A stretch of 64,000 bases of DNA from Sporobacter termitidis DSM 10068 (lineage in GTDB: Bacteria > Bacillota > Clostridia > Oscillospirales > Oscillospiraceae), in the NCBI RefSeq assembly GCF_900130065.1, contig NZ_FQXV01000004.1:1-64000 (forward strand), in the 5' to 3' direction. The notes under the pieces were generated by a model. That model saw only the letters and a program-made list of their open reading frames with translations. It was not told the origin of the DNA and made no database searches. Positions 1-7,993 of the stretch are shown piece by piece. Positions within the stretch are counted from its first letter, which is position 1; each line of letters begins with the position of its first letter. The position numbers and the translations under genes were made by a program.

Positions 1-227
1 TCTAGCTCTCGGATACGTCTCTGTGCTTTCGCCAAATCCTCTTCGTCAGGCTTCATATGGCCTGTTCCAGGAAAGGCGTTTTCCGGATCGGTTTTGTACT
101 GTTCCGCCCATTTATATATTGTGTTGGAATGCAGGCCCAGCTCCGCCGCCAGGCTCCGCGCCGTCCTATGGCCGTCCAGAAACGATTGCGCTATTTCTTT
201 CTTGAATTCTGCATCGAATTTCTTCAT
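1..227 (-). CDS. IS3-family transposase OrfA-like protein, 3' end cut by window edge
   Basis: Read on the minus strand from ATG at 225-227 the protein begins MKKFDAEFKKEIAQSFLDG and continues with a helix-turn-helix (AAELGLHSNTIYKW) followed by a charged stretch with MKPDEEDLAKAQRRIREL, the layout of the HTH_Tnp_1/IS150-type OrfA that binds IS ends. An AGAGGTG ribosome site precedes the ATG. Only about 75 codons are inside the window, so it is unknown whether OrfB and the right end of the element follow to the left. It could be a live IS copy or a remnant. The family call rests on the HTH and the LA-KAQ-RIREL pattern; confidence is moderate. Confidence 0.7.
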   Translation of the reverse strand, partial: MKKFDAEFKKEIAQSFLDGHRTARSLAAELGLHSNTIYKWAEQYKTDPENAFPGTGHMKPDEEDLAKAQRRIREL

Positions 228-670
228 GTTGGACACCTCTTTTGTCTGATATTATATCAGCCATTTCTCGTGTCCGCATGAGCCAGTACGGCGCACGGCA
301 CAAGAACGGCGGGAGCAAGCCCCCGCCCCACAGCGGTCCCCAGGGTGCCGTGTGGTGGGACGCCGAGGGCGGCGTCCCCTACGGGTTGCGTACAATACAT
401 GATCGCACCACGGCAGGCCGCCGAAGGCCGGTAAACGGGGCTTCGCCCTTTGAGGTTTAGGCGAGTGACAAGATAACGAAAGACCGTTCTTCCAATGCAC
501 AGCCTCTTTGTTTCGGGGAGGAGGATTCATAAGGGGGAGGCGGCTTGCAAAAGCCTCCCCCTTATGCGTGTCTTTTGGTTACTTTTCTGCTCGTGCAGAA
601 AAGTGACCCTGCGGAGCTTTCACGTCCCTCCGCCTGCAGGCGGCAAATCGTCTCCGCGCCGCAGCAATCC
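228..670. other. Gene-free gap with two large hairpins downstream of the flavoprotein gene
   Basis: No credible ORF. The gap holds two inverted repeats: 531-541 with 553-563 (AAGGGGGAGGC arms, perfect) and 577-590 with 595-608 (GGTTACTTTTCTGC arms, one mismatch, 4-nt loop TCGT). Both lie 3' of the minus-strand gene ending at 671 and probably act as its terminator or transcript end. The stretch 350-391 carries the dispersed phrase gacgccgagggcggcgtccc, which recurs in other gaps of this window. Confidence 0.6.
246..260. repeat. 15-bp perfect palindrome upstream of transposase gene
   Basis: CTGATATTATATCAG is a perfect palindrome around its central base. On the minus strand it contains TATAAT, so it may be the -10 region or operator of the transposase gene that starts at 227, or part of the IS end. 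No matching -35 was found. Confidence 0.4.
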
Positions 671-2233
671 TCACGCCCCGCTTTTCGTCTCGTGATACTC
701 CGTCTCCGTATTGACGTTCCAGATGTCGTTTTTGCTCTTTTTGTTCCCGCAGATGGCGGCGACGGCCTCGATGGCCGTCAGCATCGAGTGATCCATGTTG
801 TTGTATTTATGCTGGCCGTTGCGGCCGATGCAGTAAAGGTTGTCGAACGTGTCGAGGAAATCGCGCACCTCGCCGAAGCGGGCGTACGAGCCAAAATAGG
901 CGGGATAGGCCTTTTTGACGTTGATACGGACGCTGTCCAAAACGTTTTCGCGCCTGATGACGTCGATTTTCTCCAGCTCCCCGATGGCAAACTCGATGAA
1001 TTTCTCATCCGGCATCGTCCACATGTCGTCGCCCTCGTTGCAGAAGTACTCCAGCCCGACAAAGATCGTATTCTCCAGATCCTCCACCATATATGGCGAC
1101 CAGTTGTTGAAGATCTGCAGGCGGCCGAGCTTCACGTCGCGCTCCTGGACGTAGATCCAGCAGTCGGGGACGATATTGCCGACGGTTTTCATTTTCGTCT
1201 CGTTTTTGATTTCCAGCCGCTTCAGCAGGAGACCCACGGTGATAAAGTCCCGGTAGGGGAGCGCCTCGGCGACCTCGCGGACGTTTGCCGGGACGTCGCA
1301 CATGCCGCAAACCAGGTCCTTGACCGGCATGGAGGAAAGGAAATAATCTCCGGTGAGCCGTGTGGCCTCGCCATCGTCACCGGCGGCGGTGACGGCGGCA
1401 ACGTGGCCGTTTTCCCCGTGAATTTCCGTCACGCGGGTATTCATGCGGATTTCGCCGCCCTTTTCCCGGACGAGCTCGGCCAGCTGCTCCCAGAGCTGCC
1501 CCGGTCCCTTCTTGGGGTAATTGAACTCCTCAATGAGCGACGTCTCGACATTTTTGCTGCTATTCCCGACGAAGGGCTTTTTCAGGATGCTGAGGACGGC
1601 CTTTGACAGCGACAGCCCCTTGACGCGCTGCGCGCCCCAGTCGGGCGAGATTTTGCCGGGGTGCACGCCCCAAACCTTTTCGGTGTAATCCTCAAAAAAC
1701 ATCTCGTACAGCGGCTTGCCGAACCTGTTGATGTAAAAGTCCCCCAGCGACTCTTCCTTCCGCTTGAATATCGCCGAGCGCATATAGCCGAAGCCGGCCA
1801 TCATGGTACGGGAAAAGCCCATGTTGATAAACGTCTGCGCCTTTAAAGAGATGGGGTAATCGAAGAATTTGCGGAGATAGAATATCCGCGAGACCCTGTT
1901 TCGTACGAGCATGACGCGGTCGGTTTTCTCGGGGTCCGGCCCGCCGGGGGCCAGGGGCTTCTTCCGGTCCAGCAGGGTATCGTCCCTGGCCGGCGTGCCC
2001 TGGAGGGGCATAATCTCCCGCCAGAGGTTCATGATCTCCTCGTTTTTTGAGAAAAAACGGTGGCCGCCAAGGTCCATCCTGTTGCCATGGTATTCCGCCG
2101 TGCGGGAGATGCCGCCGATAAAGCCGGTCTCCTCCAGCACGATCGGCTTGATATCCGTGTCGGTGAGCAGCTTGTACGCGGCGGTGAGCCCCGCGGGGCC
2201 GGCGCCGATGATGATCGCCGTCTTGTCTGCCAT
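671..2233 (-). CDS. NAD(P)/FAD-dependent oxidoreductase, UDP-galactopyranose mutase/protoporphyrinogen oxidase-like
   Basis: 520 aa. The N-terminus has the dinucleotide-binding fold [16 protein letters not shown] (GxGxxG, residues about 7-22), then [11 protein letters not shown] and [11 protein letters not shown], typical of the amine-oxidase/protoporphyrinogen-oxidase/UDP-galactopyranose-mutase superfamily (NAD_binding_8 type). Such proteins bind FAD and act on nucleotide sugars or lipid-linked substrates in the cytosol. It is the last gene of a minus-strand operon with GtrA (11-bp gap) and a GT39-like protein, so a role in sugar-nucleotide or lipid-sugar chemistry for cell-surface glycan is plausible; this is inference. 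The exact substrate cannot be read from sequence. Start ATG 2233 has GGAGACAAGGAA upstream. Confidence 0.8.
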   Translation of the reverse strand: MADKTAIIIGAGPAGLTAAYKLLTDTDIKPIVLEETGFIGGISRTAEYHGNRMDLGGHRFFSKNEEIMNLWREIMPLQGTPARDDTLLDRKKPLAPGGPDPEKTDRVMLVRNRVSRIFYLRKFFDYPISLKAQTFINMGFSRTMMAGFGYMRSAIFKRKEESLGDFYINRFGKPLYEMFFEDYTEKVWGVHPGKISPDWGAQRVKGLSLSKAVLSILKKPFVGNSSKNVETSLIEEFNYPKKGPGQLWEQLAELVREKGGEIRMNTRVTEIHGENGHVAAVTAAGDDGEATRLTGDYFLSSMPVKDLVCGMCDVPANVREVAEALPYRDFITVGLLLKRLEIKNETKMKTVGNIVPDCWIYVQERDVKLGRLQIFNNWSPYMVEDLENTIFVGLEYFCNEGDDMWTMPDEKFIEFAIGELEKIDVIRRENVLDSVRINVKKAYPAYFGSYARFGEVRDFLDTFDNLYCIGRNGQHKYNNMDHSMLTAIEAVAAICGNKKSKNDIWNVNTETEYHETKSGA

Positions 2234-2244
2234 TTCCTTGTCTC

Positions 2245-2670
2245 CTATTTAAAAATAAGTATTTTTCTGCCGAGATAATTCCACATGAGCACAACGGCCG
2301 TGACCACGACCTTGACGAGCATGTAATGCAGCCCCAGGCGGGATACGCCGATATACATGCCCAGCTCCGTCAGGCCCAGGCCGATGCCGCCGACAACGGC
2401 GAATATCGCAAACGCGCCCACCGAGCGCCCAACCCTGCCGTTTTTCGCGGCGCTGAATACGAAGAGCAGCGAAAAAATGTAATTGAATACGAGCCCGGCC
2501 AGAAAGCCGATGGCCGTGGCGATATAGAGCCTGTAACCGCCGAGCTCCGGCAGAATCACCTGATTGAAGAGCGCCAGTATGCCGGCGTCGACCAGAAACG
2601 CCGCACCGCCGACGACGCAGTACCGGATGAATTCGAGGAGCAGCGGCCTGAGGTTTTTGATTTTATCCAT
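2245..2670 (-). CDS. GtrA family membrane protein
   Basis: 141 aa with four predicted membrane helices (about residues 10-32, 42-65, 79-101, 110-132) and the typical GtrA pattern [20 protein letters not shown] near the N-terminus and [20 protein letters not shown] at the C-terminus. GtrA proteins are small polytopic proteins thought to help move polyprenyl-linked sugars across the membrane. It lies between a GT39-like glycosyltransferase (14 bp upstream) and the flavoprotein (11 bp downstream), which supports a common pathway for surface sugars. GGTGG sits upstream of ATG 2670. Confidence 0.88.
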   Translation of the reverse strand: MDKIKNLRPLLLEFIRYCVVGGAAFLVDAGILALFNQVILPELGGYRLYIATAIGFLAGLVFNYIFSLLFVFSAAKNGRVGRSVGAFAIFAVVGGIGLGLTELGMYIGVSRLGLHYMLVKVVVTAVVLMWNYLGRKILIFK

Positions 2671-2684
2671 GCTGAATGAACCAC

Positions 2685-4232
2685 CTATATGACATAAAAG
2701 ACGGCGGAGGACACGCAGAATACGGCCAGAACGGCACAGAAGGCGCCGAAGAGCGCCTTTCGGCCCCTGCCGCCCGCGAGCTTGTCCGACAAGAGCCCTA
2801 GAAACGCGGCCCCGGTGATCACCGTCGGGACGATGTAGCGGAAATCCATGGTGCAGCCGAAGGGGTATTTAATGTTGAAATACACAAAGGACACCATCAA
2901 AAGCGCCCATACCGCGGTAAAGCCCAGCACGGCCAGGCGATTTTTCCGTCTGTCGAAAAACAAAAACCAGACCACAGCGGCCAGCGACAGGATAATCAGA
3001 ACAACGCTGGCGATGATCATGACAGCGGCCGCAGCGTCGTGCTTCGGCGAGAAGGCGAACTCCCCGAAGAGCGCGCACCGGACGGTGTACTCCCACAGCC
3101 TGAAATCGTCGAAGGGGCTGCAGTAGGGATTTTGCAGCATATTGGGCACCGAGAACGTCAGAAAACGCTCGGCGGCCGTCCTGTCCCCAACGTAGAGCGC
3201 GCTTGTCGCGGATATTCTGGCTACGAAGCCCAGCGGCTGCCCGAACAGCATCAGATTGCGTATCTGGTACCACAGACCCAGCGGAATGCAGATCACACCA
3301 AAGACGGCGAACTGGCCGAAAATGTTCCACGATTTCCCCTCGCGCAGGTGGCGCGCCAGGCCGAGAATAAAGATCAGCGCTGTAAAAACGGCGATCAGCG
3401 AACCGGAAAACTTCGTGCTCATCGCGCCGCCGATGCAGAGCGCCAGGAGGATAATGTTCTTGTAACAGGGGTTTTTATACCAGCGGACGGTATATAAAAA
3501 CGCCGCCATGAAGAAGAACACCATCAGCATGTCGTTATTGATGCTGGCGGACAGGAGGATAAACGTGGGGTGAAAGGCGATGACGATAAGAGCGACCGCC
3601 CTGGCCCGCGGCGAAAAGTCCAGCGCGTCCAGCAGTCGGCCGCTCATCACAAGCAGGGCGCTGGAGGCAAAGCAGGGCACGAGCTTCGACGACTCGAATA
3701 TCGTGTCCAGGTCCGTCGCGCCGGTGAGAAGCGCGTAGATTTTGGCGACGGCCGCGTCCGCGATGTGCGCCAGCGGCGGATGATAAAACTGCCCGCCGTA
3801 GGAATCCGGCAGGCCCTCCAGCCTGAAGAGCCGGTAGATATAGTCCAGGTGGCCGTAGCCGCCGTATGATAAAACGTCGTGGCCCCGGATATAAAACGGC
3901 GTGTACAGCATATAGCCGAAGCGCAGGACAAAGCCGGCCGCGATCGCCAGGGCGGTGAGCCGGCCCGCCGTCAGGCGCCGCGTCGCGAGGAGGTACACGG
4001 CGGCGGCGAGGAGAGCCAGCAGCAAAAGCGCCATCGCCAGCATGACCTTGGGGTCGCCGTCATATGGCGCCGACGCCTGGGCCAGCGCGCCGCTGTTTCC
4101 GCTGAGGGTCACAAGCGGGGAGAAAATGAGGTAAAAAATAAATAATCCGGCAAAAAGCCAGATATACGCCGAAAAGCCGGCGAACATCCGCCGGAAGCCG
4201 CCGCCATTGTTCAAGTTCAATCTGTCTTCCAC
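2685..4232 (-). CDS. Polytopic glycosyltransferase, GT39/ArnT-like
   Basis: 515 aa integral membrane protein with about 10-12 hydrophobic segments. The N-terminal part holds a periplasm-facing loop with RGHDVLSYGGYGHLDYIYRL and QFYHPPLAHIADA, resembling the first-loop acidic/His motif of PMT/ArnT-type enzymes (GT-C fold) that use lipid-linked sugar donors. Start GTG at 4232 is the first codon in frame and has AAAGGG/CAGG upstream. First gene of the operon with GtrA and the flavoprotein. The acceptor is unknown. The GT-C membership is fairly secure from topology and the HxPL motif; the exact family number is less so. Confidence 0.72.
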   Translation of the reverse strand: MEDRLNLNNGGGFRRMFAGFSAYIWLFAGLFIFYLIFSPLVTLSGNSGALAQASAPYDGDPKVMLAMALLLLALLAAAVYLLATRRLTAGRLTALAIAAGFVLRFGYMLYTPFYIRGHDVLSYGGYGHLDYIYRLFRLEGLPDSYGGQFYHPPLAHIADAAVAKIYALLTGATDLDTIFESSKLVPCFASSALLVMSGRLLDALDFSPRARAVALIVIAFHPTFILLSASINNDMLMVFFFMAAFLYTVRWYKNPCYKNIILLALCIGGAMSTKFSGSLIAVFTALIFILGLARHLREGKSWNIFGQFAVFGVICIPLGLWYQIRNLMLFGQPLGFVARISATSALYVGDRTAAERFLTFSVPNMLQNPYCSPFDDFRLWEYTVRCALFGEFAFSPKHDAAAAVMIIASVVLIILSLAAVVWFLFFDRRKNRLAVLGFTAVWALLMVSFVYFNIKYPFGCTMDFRYIVPTVITGAAFLGLLSDKLAGGRGRKALFGAFCAVLAVFCVSSAVFYVI

Positions 4233-4414
4233 CGGCCTGAGCCCTTTCTCTGTCGATGCGATATCCGAGCCATTTTACACCTGATTTTTATAATTTTATC
4301 GCAATTTTTGACGCGCTTTATGAATAAATTGTGAACATTCGGCTGGCCCCGCTGATAAAAATTTTCGTTTATCGACAGAAAAGAATAAAATAATGGAAAG
4401 ATGTGCTGTTATTA

Positions 4415-4444
4415 TTGTGTTATCCGTGGCATATAAAGTATAAT
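4415..4444 (+). promoter_or_regulatory. Candidate promoter of SLH-protease gene
   Basis: TTGTGT at 4415-4420, 18-nt spacer, TATAAT at 4439-4444, in the AT-rich 290-bp region between divergent genes. It leaves a leader of about 75 nt before ATG 4525. No operator was recognised. Confidence 0.5.
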
Positions 4445-4524
4445 AAGGCGGGATTAAGAATTTTCCTAAAACTGGGCTTTGACGCCGCAGGCGTTCGGTC
4501 ACGTCATCAATTTGGAGGCTTACC

Positions 4525-6099
4525 ATGAAAAAGCGCATCGCATCTGTTCTGCTCGTCCTCATCCTGGCAATCGGGGTCCTGCCAGCCGCCGCTCTCGCGT
4601 CCGGGGGGCTCGGCAACTTCGTCAGGGTCAATACATATCAAAGCGGGCTGTTTACAGACGTGGCGTCCTCCCAATGGTACACGCCGTACGTTCAGGCTGG
4701 CTTCGAGTACGGCCTGATCGACGGCACGACGACGTCGACCTATGCGCCCGGCGAGCATCTGACAATCGCCGAGGCCGTCAAGCTGGCCGCCTGCCTGCAC
4801 AGCGTTTACACGACGGGCAGGGCGGACTTTACAGCCTCCGTGCCGTGGTACAGGCCCTATGCGGATTACGCTCTGAAAAACGGCATCATCTCCGAAGATT
4901 ATGCCGATTACAACGCGCAGGCGACGCGGTCGGACTTCGCGCAGATCCTTGCCAAGGCACTTCCAGAGGAGGCGCTGACTGTGAAAAACAGCGTCGAGGA
5001 TAACGCCATCCCCGATGTGCCGTTCAGCTACACCTACGCGCCGGCCGTCTATACGCTGTACAGAGCCGGCGTCCTCGTCGGCAGCGACGCTCAGGGGCAT
5101 TTCCTGCCGAACAACGATATCACCAGGGCCGAAGTCGCCGCCATCGTCACGCGCATGGCAAACGCCTCCTTCCGGCAGAGCGTGACGCTGCGCCTTGACC
5201 TGACAACAACGCAGATTTTCGAAAAATGCGCGCCGGCCGTCTTCTTCATAAAGCTGTTCGATATCAAAGGCACCGCCATCAAAACGGGCAGCGGCTTCTT
5301 TATTGACGAGAACGGACTGGCCGTCACCAATTTCCACGTCATCAACGGCGCGGCCAGCGCCGTCGTCACCACGGCCGACGGCAAGGAGTACGACGTTGCC
5401 GGCGTGTACGATTACAGCAAGGAGAAGGACCTGGCGCTCATCAAGGTCGACGGCGGCGGCTTCCCATATCTGCAGACGGAGGATTCCGGCGCGCCGGTCA
5501 CAGGAGACGACGTCTACGCCATCGGCAGCCCGCTGGGCTTTAAAAACACCATTTCTACCGGCATCATCTCCAGTGCTTCGCGGGATGTGGAAGGCCGGAA
5601 CTACATACAAACCACGGCGGCGATCTCCTCCGGCAGCAGCGGCGGCGCCTTGCTGAACCGTTCCGGCAAGGTTATCGGCGTCACAACGGCGACGGCCAGC
5701 GGCGCCCAGAACATCAATCTCGCCCTGCCAATCGCCACGCTCAAGGATTTCGGCGCCACAAAGCTCGTCACGCTGAAATCGATCCTGCCCGATACGAAGT
5801 ATTACGCCGAGCACTACCCGGTGCCGGATTTCGGCGCCTATGCCGGCGCTCCCGTTTATCAGGACGACGAGTTCGGCACCACCTACTACTACAAGGTGAG
5901 CGACCTGTCCAAAACGATCGAGGACGCGCTTAACGGGTACGCCGGCCTCCTGGATGACAACTGCTTCCAGTTCTATGGCTACGCCATCGAAAACGGCCAG
6001 ATCATCACCTATTACATCAATGCGGCCTACGGCATCACCATGACCTTCAGCGACGTCGACCTCGACGGCACGGAGTGCATCCGCGTACAGATATTTTAG
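4525..6099 (+). CDS. Secreted SLH-domain trypsin-like (HtrA/DegP-type) serine protease
   Basis: 524 aa. Signal peptide at residues 1-26 (KKR, hydrophobic core, ALA-S). Three SLH repeats follow (about 35-210; FTDVASSQWYTPYVQAG, the WYRPYADYALKNGII segment, and IPDVPFSYTYAPAVYTLYRAG with ITRAEVAAIVTRMA), which normally bind the protein to cell-wall polymer. A trypsin-fold protease domain spans about 225-420 with His in NFHVI, Asp in KDLALI and Ser in SSGSSGGAL. No PDZ domain. The last 90 residues form a C-terminal region beginning VPDFGAYAGAP that recurs in the paralogue at 52749-54653. Likely a surface protease for quality control or processing. Start supported by GGAGG six nt upstream. Confidence 0.9.
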   Translation: MKKRIASVLLVLILAIGVLPAAALASGGLGNFVRVNTYQSGLFTDVASSQWYTPYVQAGFEYGLIDGTTTSTYAPGEHLTIAEAVKLAACLHSVYTTGRADFTASVPWYRPYADYALKNGIISEDYADYNAQATRSDFAQILAKALPEEALTVKNSVEDNAIPDVPFSYTYAPAVYTLYRAGVLVGSDAQGHFLPNNDITRAEVAAIVTRMANASFRQSVTLRLDLTTTQIFEKCAPAVFFIKLFDIKGTAIKTGSGFFIDENGLAVTNFHVINGAASAVVTTADGKEYDVAGVYDYSKEKDLALIKVDGGGFPYLQTEDSGAPVTGDDVYAIGSPLGFKNTISTGIISSASRDVEGRNYIQTTAAISSGSSGGALLNRSGKVIGVTTATASGAQNINLALPIATLKDFGATKLVTLKSILPDTKYYAEHYPVPDFGAYAGAPVYQDDEFGTTYYYKVSDLSKTIEDALNGYAGLLDDNCFQFYGYAIENGQIITYYINAAYGITMTFSDVDLDGTECIRVQIF

Positions 6100-6150
6100 C
6101 TCGCCCCCGCTGGGGCGCCGCCGCGGCGTCTCGTTTCACAGGTGCGCATC

Positions 6151-6186
6151 GAACACTCCCTCCGGCCTATGCCGGAGGGAGTGTTC
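6151..6186. terminator. Bidirectional terminator between convergent genes
   Basis: Perfect 16-bp stem (GAACACTCCCTCCGGC arms) with a 4-nt loop CTAT, located between the stop of the SLH protease (6099) and the stop of the convergent hydrogenase gene (6189). Confidence 0.75.
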
Positions 6187-6188
6187 CG

Positions 6189-7979
6189 CTATGTCGCGAT
6201 CAGCTCATTGAAGTTGCCGCGCTCTGTGTACGTCGTGTGCAGGAGCCGGTGGGACACGTGGCCGCCGGGCTCGCCGAGGTAATCCTTATAAAGGGCCAGG
6301 ACGTCGGGGTTTTCGTGGGATTTGCGGAGCGCTTTGCTCTCGTCCTCGGCGTAGATGGCTTTCATGCGGCGGACCTTGTAATCCTCCGGCTTGCCGGCCA
6401 TACGCGGCTGACCGCCGCCGTTAATACAGCCGGAGGGGCAGCCCATGATCTCGATAAAATGATAGGGGCTTGCGCCGTCTTCGACCTGGTGCATGAGCAC
6501 GTCGGCGTTTTTGAGGCCGCTGGCCACGGCCACGCGGGCTGTCACGCCCTCCAGGAATCCGTATTCCGGCTTGACGTCTTCAAATTTCAGCGCCGCTTCC
6601 TTGATGCTGTCAAGGCCCATAATCGGCGTCAGGTGCAGGTTGTCGGAGGGGAGCTCCCGGCCTGTGGCCAGCTCGTAAACGGTGCGGAGCGCCGCCTCCA
6701 TGACGCCGCCGGTAACGCCGAAGATGTCGGCGGCCCCGGTGGAAAAGCCCAAGGGTGCGTCAAAATCGCTCTCCTGGAGGCCGGCAAAGTCGATACCCGC
6801 CGATTTGATCATGCGCCCCAGCTCCCGCGTGGTGATGACGGCGTCCACGTTTGGATACCCGTTATTTTGCATTTCGGGCCGCTGGATCTCGTACTTTTTC
6901 GCCGTACACGGCATGACGGAGACGACGAAGAAATCCTTCGCCTCGGCGCCGAGCTTTTCGGCGTAGCAGCTCTTGATGAGCGCGCCCAGCATCATGTGGG
7001 GGCTTTTGCAGGTGGACAGATGGTCCAGCTGGCCCGGAAAGGCGTGCTCGATGTGCTTGATCCAGCCCGGGGAGCAGCTCGTGAGCATCGGGAGAACGGC
7101 GCCCTCCCCGGTCAGGGCCGCCTGCAGACGGCGCAGGAGCTCGGCGCCCTCCTCCATGATGGTGAGGTCGGCGGCGAAATTTGTGTCGAAGACGTCGTCA
7201 AAGCCCAGCTCGCGGAGCGCCGACGCCAGCCTGCCGGTGACGCGGGTGCCGGCCTCCATACCGAATTCCTCGCCCAGCGCGGCGCGCACAGCCGGCGCGA
7301 CCTGAACGGCCACGCGCTTCGACGGATTGCTCAGCGCCGCCCAGACCCTGCCGATATGGTCTGTTTCGACGATGGCGCCCGTGGGGCAGACGGCGGAGCA
7401 TTGGCCGCACATGGCGCAGTTGACGCCCAGAAGCGGCAGGTCCATGGCGGGGGAAATCGTCGTTTCAAAGCCCCTGTTCTGGCTGCCGATGGCACCGACG
7501 CCCTGAATATCGTTGCAGGCCGTCACGCAGCGGCGGCAGAGGATGCATTTGGACGGGTCCCGGGTGATCGCGGGGGATATATCGATAGGTGCCCTCGTCG
7601 ATTTGTTGGGAATTCTTGCCGTGCTGATATCCAGCGTATAGCCCAGCTCCTGCAGCTCGCAGCTTTGGTTGCGCCCGCAGCTCATGCAGTCCTTCGGGTG
7701 GCTGGATATGACGAGATCGTACAGAATTTTTCTGGCTTTCCGGACCCTTTCCGAGTTCGTTTTCACCACCATGCCGTTCTGCGCCTTGACGATGCAGGAG
7801 GCCATCAGGTTTTTTTGCCCCTCCACCTCCACAACGCAGATACGGCAGGAGCCGTTGGTGTGGATGCCGGGGAGGCTGCACAGCGTCGGAATCTTGACGC
7901 CGGCGAGCTTGGCGCACTGGAGGAGCGTTACGCCCTCGGGCGCGGATACGGGTTTCCCGTTAATCGTCAGTTCCAGCAT
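6189..7979 (-). CDS. hydA: [FeFe] hydrogenase catalytic subunit, NADH-linked multimeric type
   Basis: 596 aa. Domain order: 2Fe-2S plant-type ferredoxin (C34, C45, C48, C62), His-ligated 4Fe-4S (H94, C98, C101, C107), two 4Fe-4S clusters (C145/148/151/155 and C188/191/194/198), then the H-cluster domain: L1 TSCSPGW (300-306), L2 VMPCTAKK (C358), L3 IMGCPSGCINGGGQP (C514, C518), and the small-subunit-like C-terminal tail. It catalyses reversible H2 oxidation or proton reduction in the cytosol. With the NuoF- and NuoE-like genes upstream (14- and 15-bp gaps) it should form a HydABC/Hnd-type complex using NADH, possibly electron-bifurcating with ferredoxin. L1 has CS where classic monomeric enzymes have CC. 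GGGAGG lies 8 nt before ATG. Confidence 0.95.
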   Translation of the reverse strand: MLELTINGKPVSAPEGVTLLQCAKLAGVKIPTLCSLPGIHTNGSCRICVVEVEGQKNLMASCIVKAQNGMVVKTNSERVRKARKILYDLVISSHPKDCMSCGRNQSCELQELGYTLDISTARIPNKSTRAPIDISPAITRDPSKCILCRRCVTACNDIQGVGAIGSQNRGFETTISPAMDLPLLGVNCAMCGQCSAVCPTGAIVETDHIGRVWAALSNPSKRVAVQVAPAVRAALGEEFGMEAGTRVTGRLASALRELGFDDVFDTNFAADLTIMEEGAELLRRLQAALTGEGAVLPMLTSCSPGWIKHIEHAFPGQLDHLSTCKSPHMMLGALIKSCYAEKLGAEAKDFFVVSVMPCTAKKYEIQRPEMQNNGYPNVDAVITTRELGRMIKSAGIDFAGLQESDFDAPLGFSTGAADIFGVTGGVMEAALRTVYELATGRELPSDNLHLTPIMGLDSIKEAALKFEDVKPEYGFLEGVTARVAVASGLKNADVLMHQVEDGASPYHFIEIMGCPSGCINGGGQPRMAGKPEDYKVRRMKAIYAEDESKALRKSHENPDVLALYKDYLGEPGGHVSHRLLHTTYTERGNFNELIAT

Positions 7980-7993
7980 CGTCGCGCCCTCCC

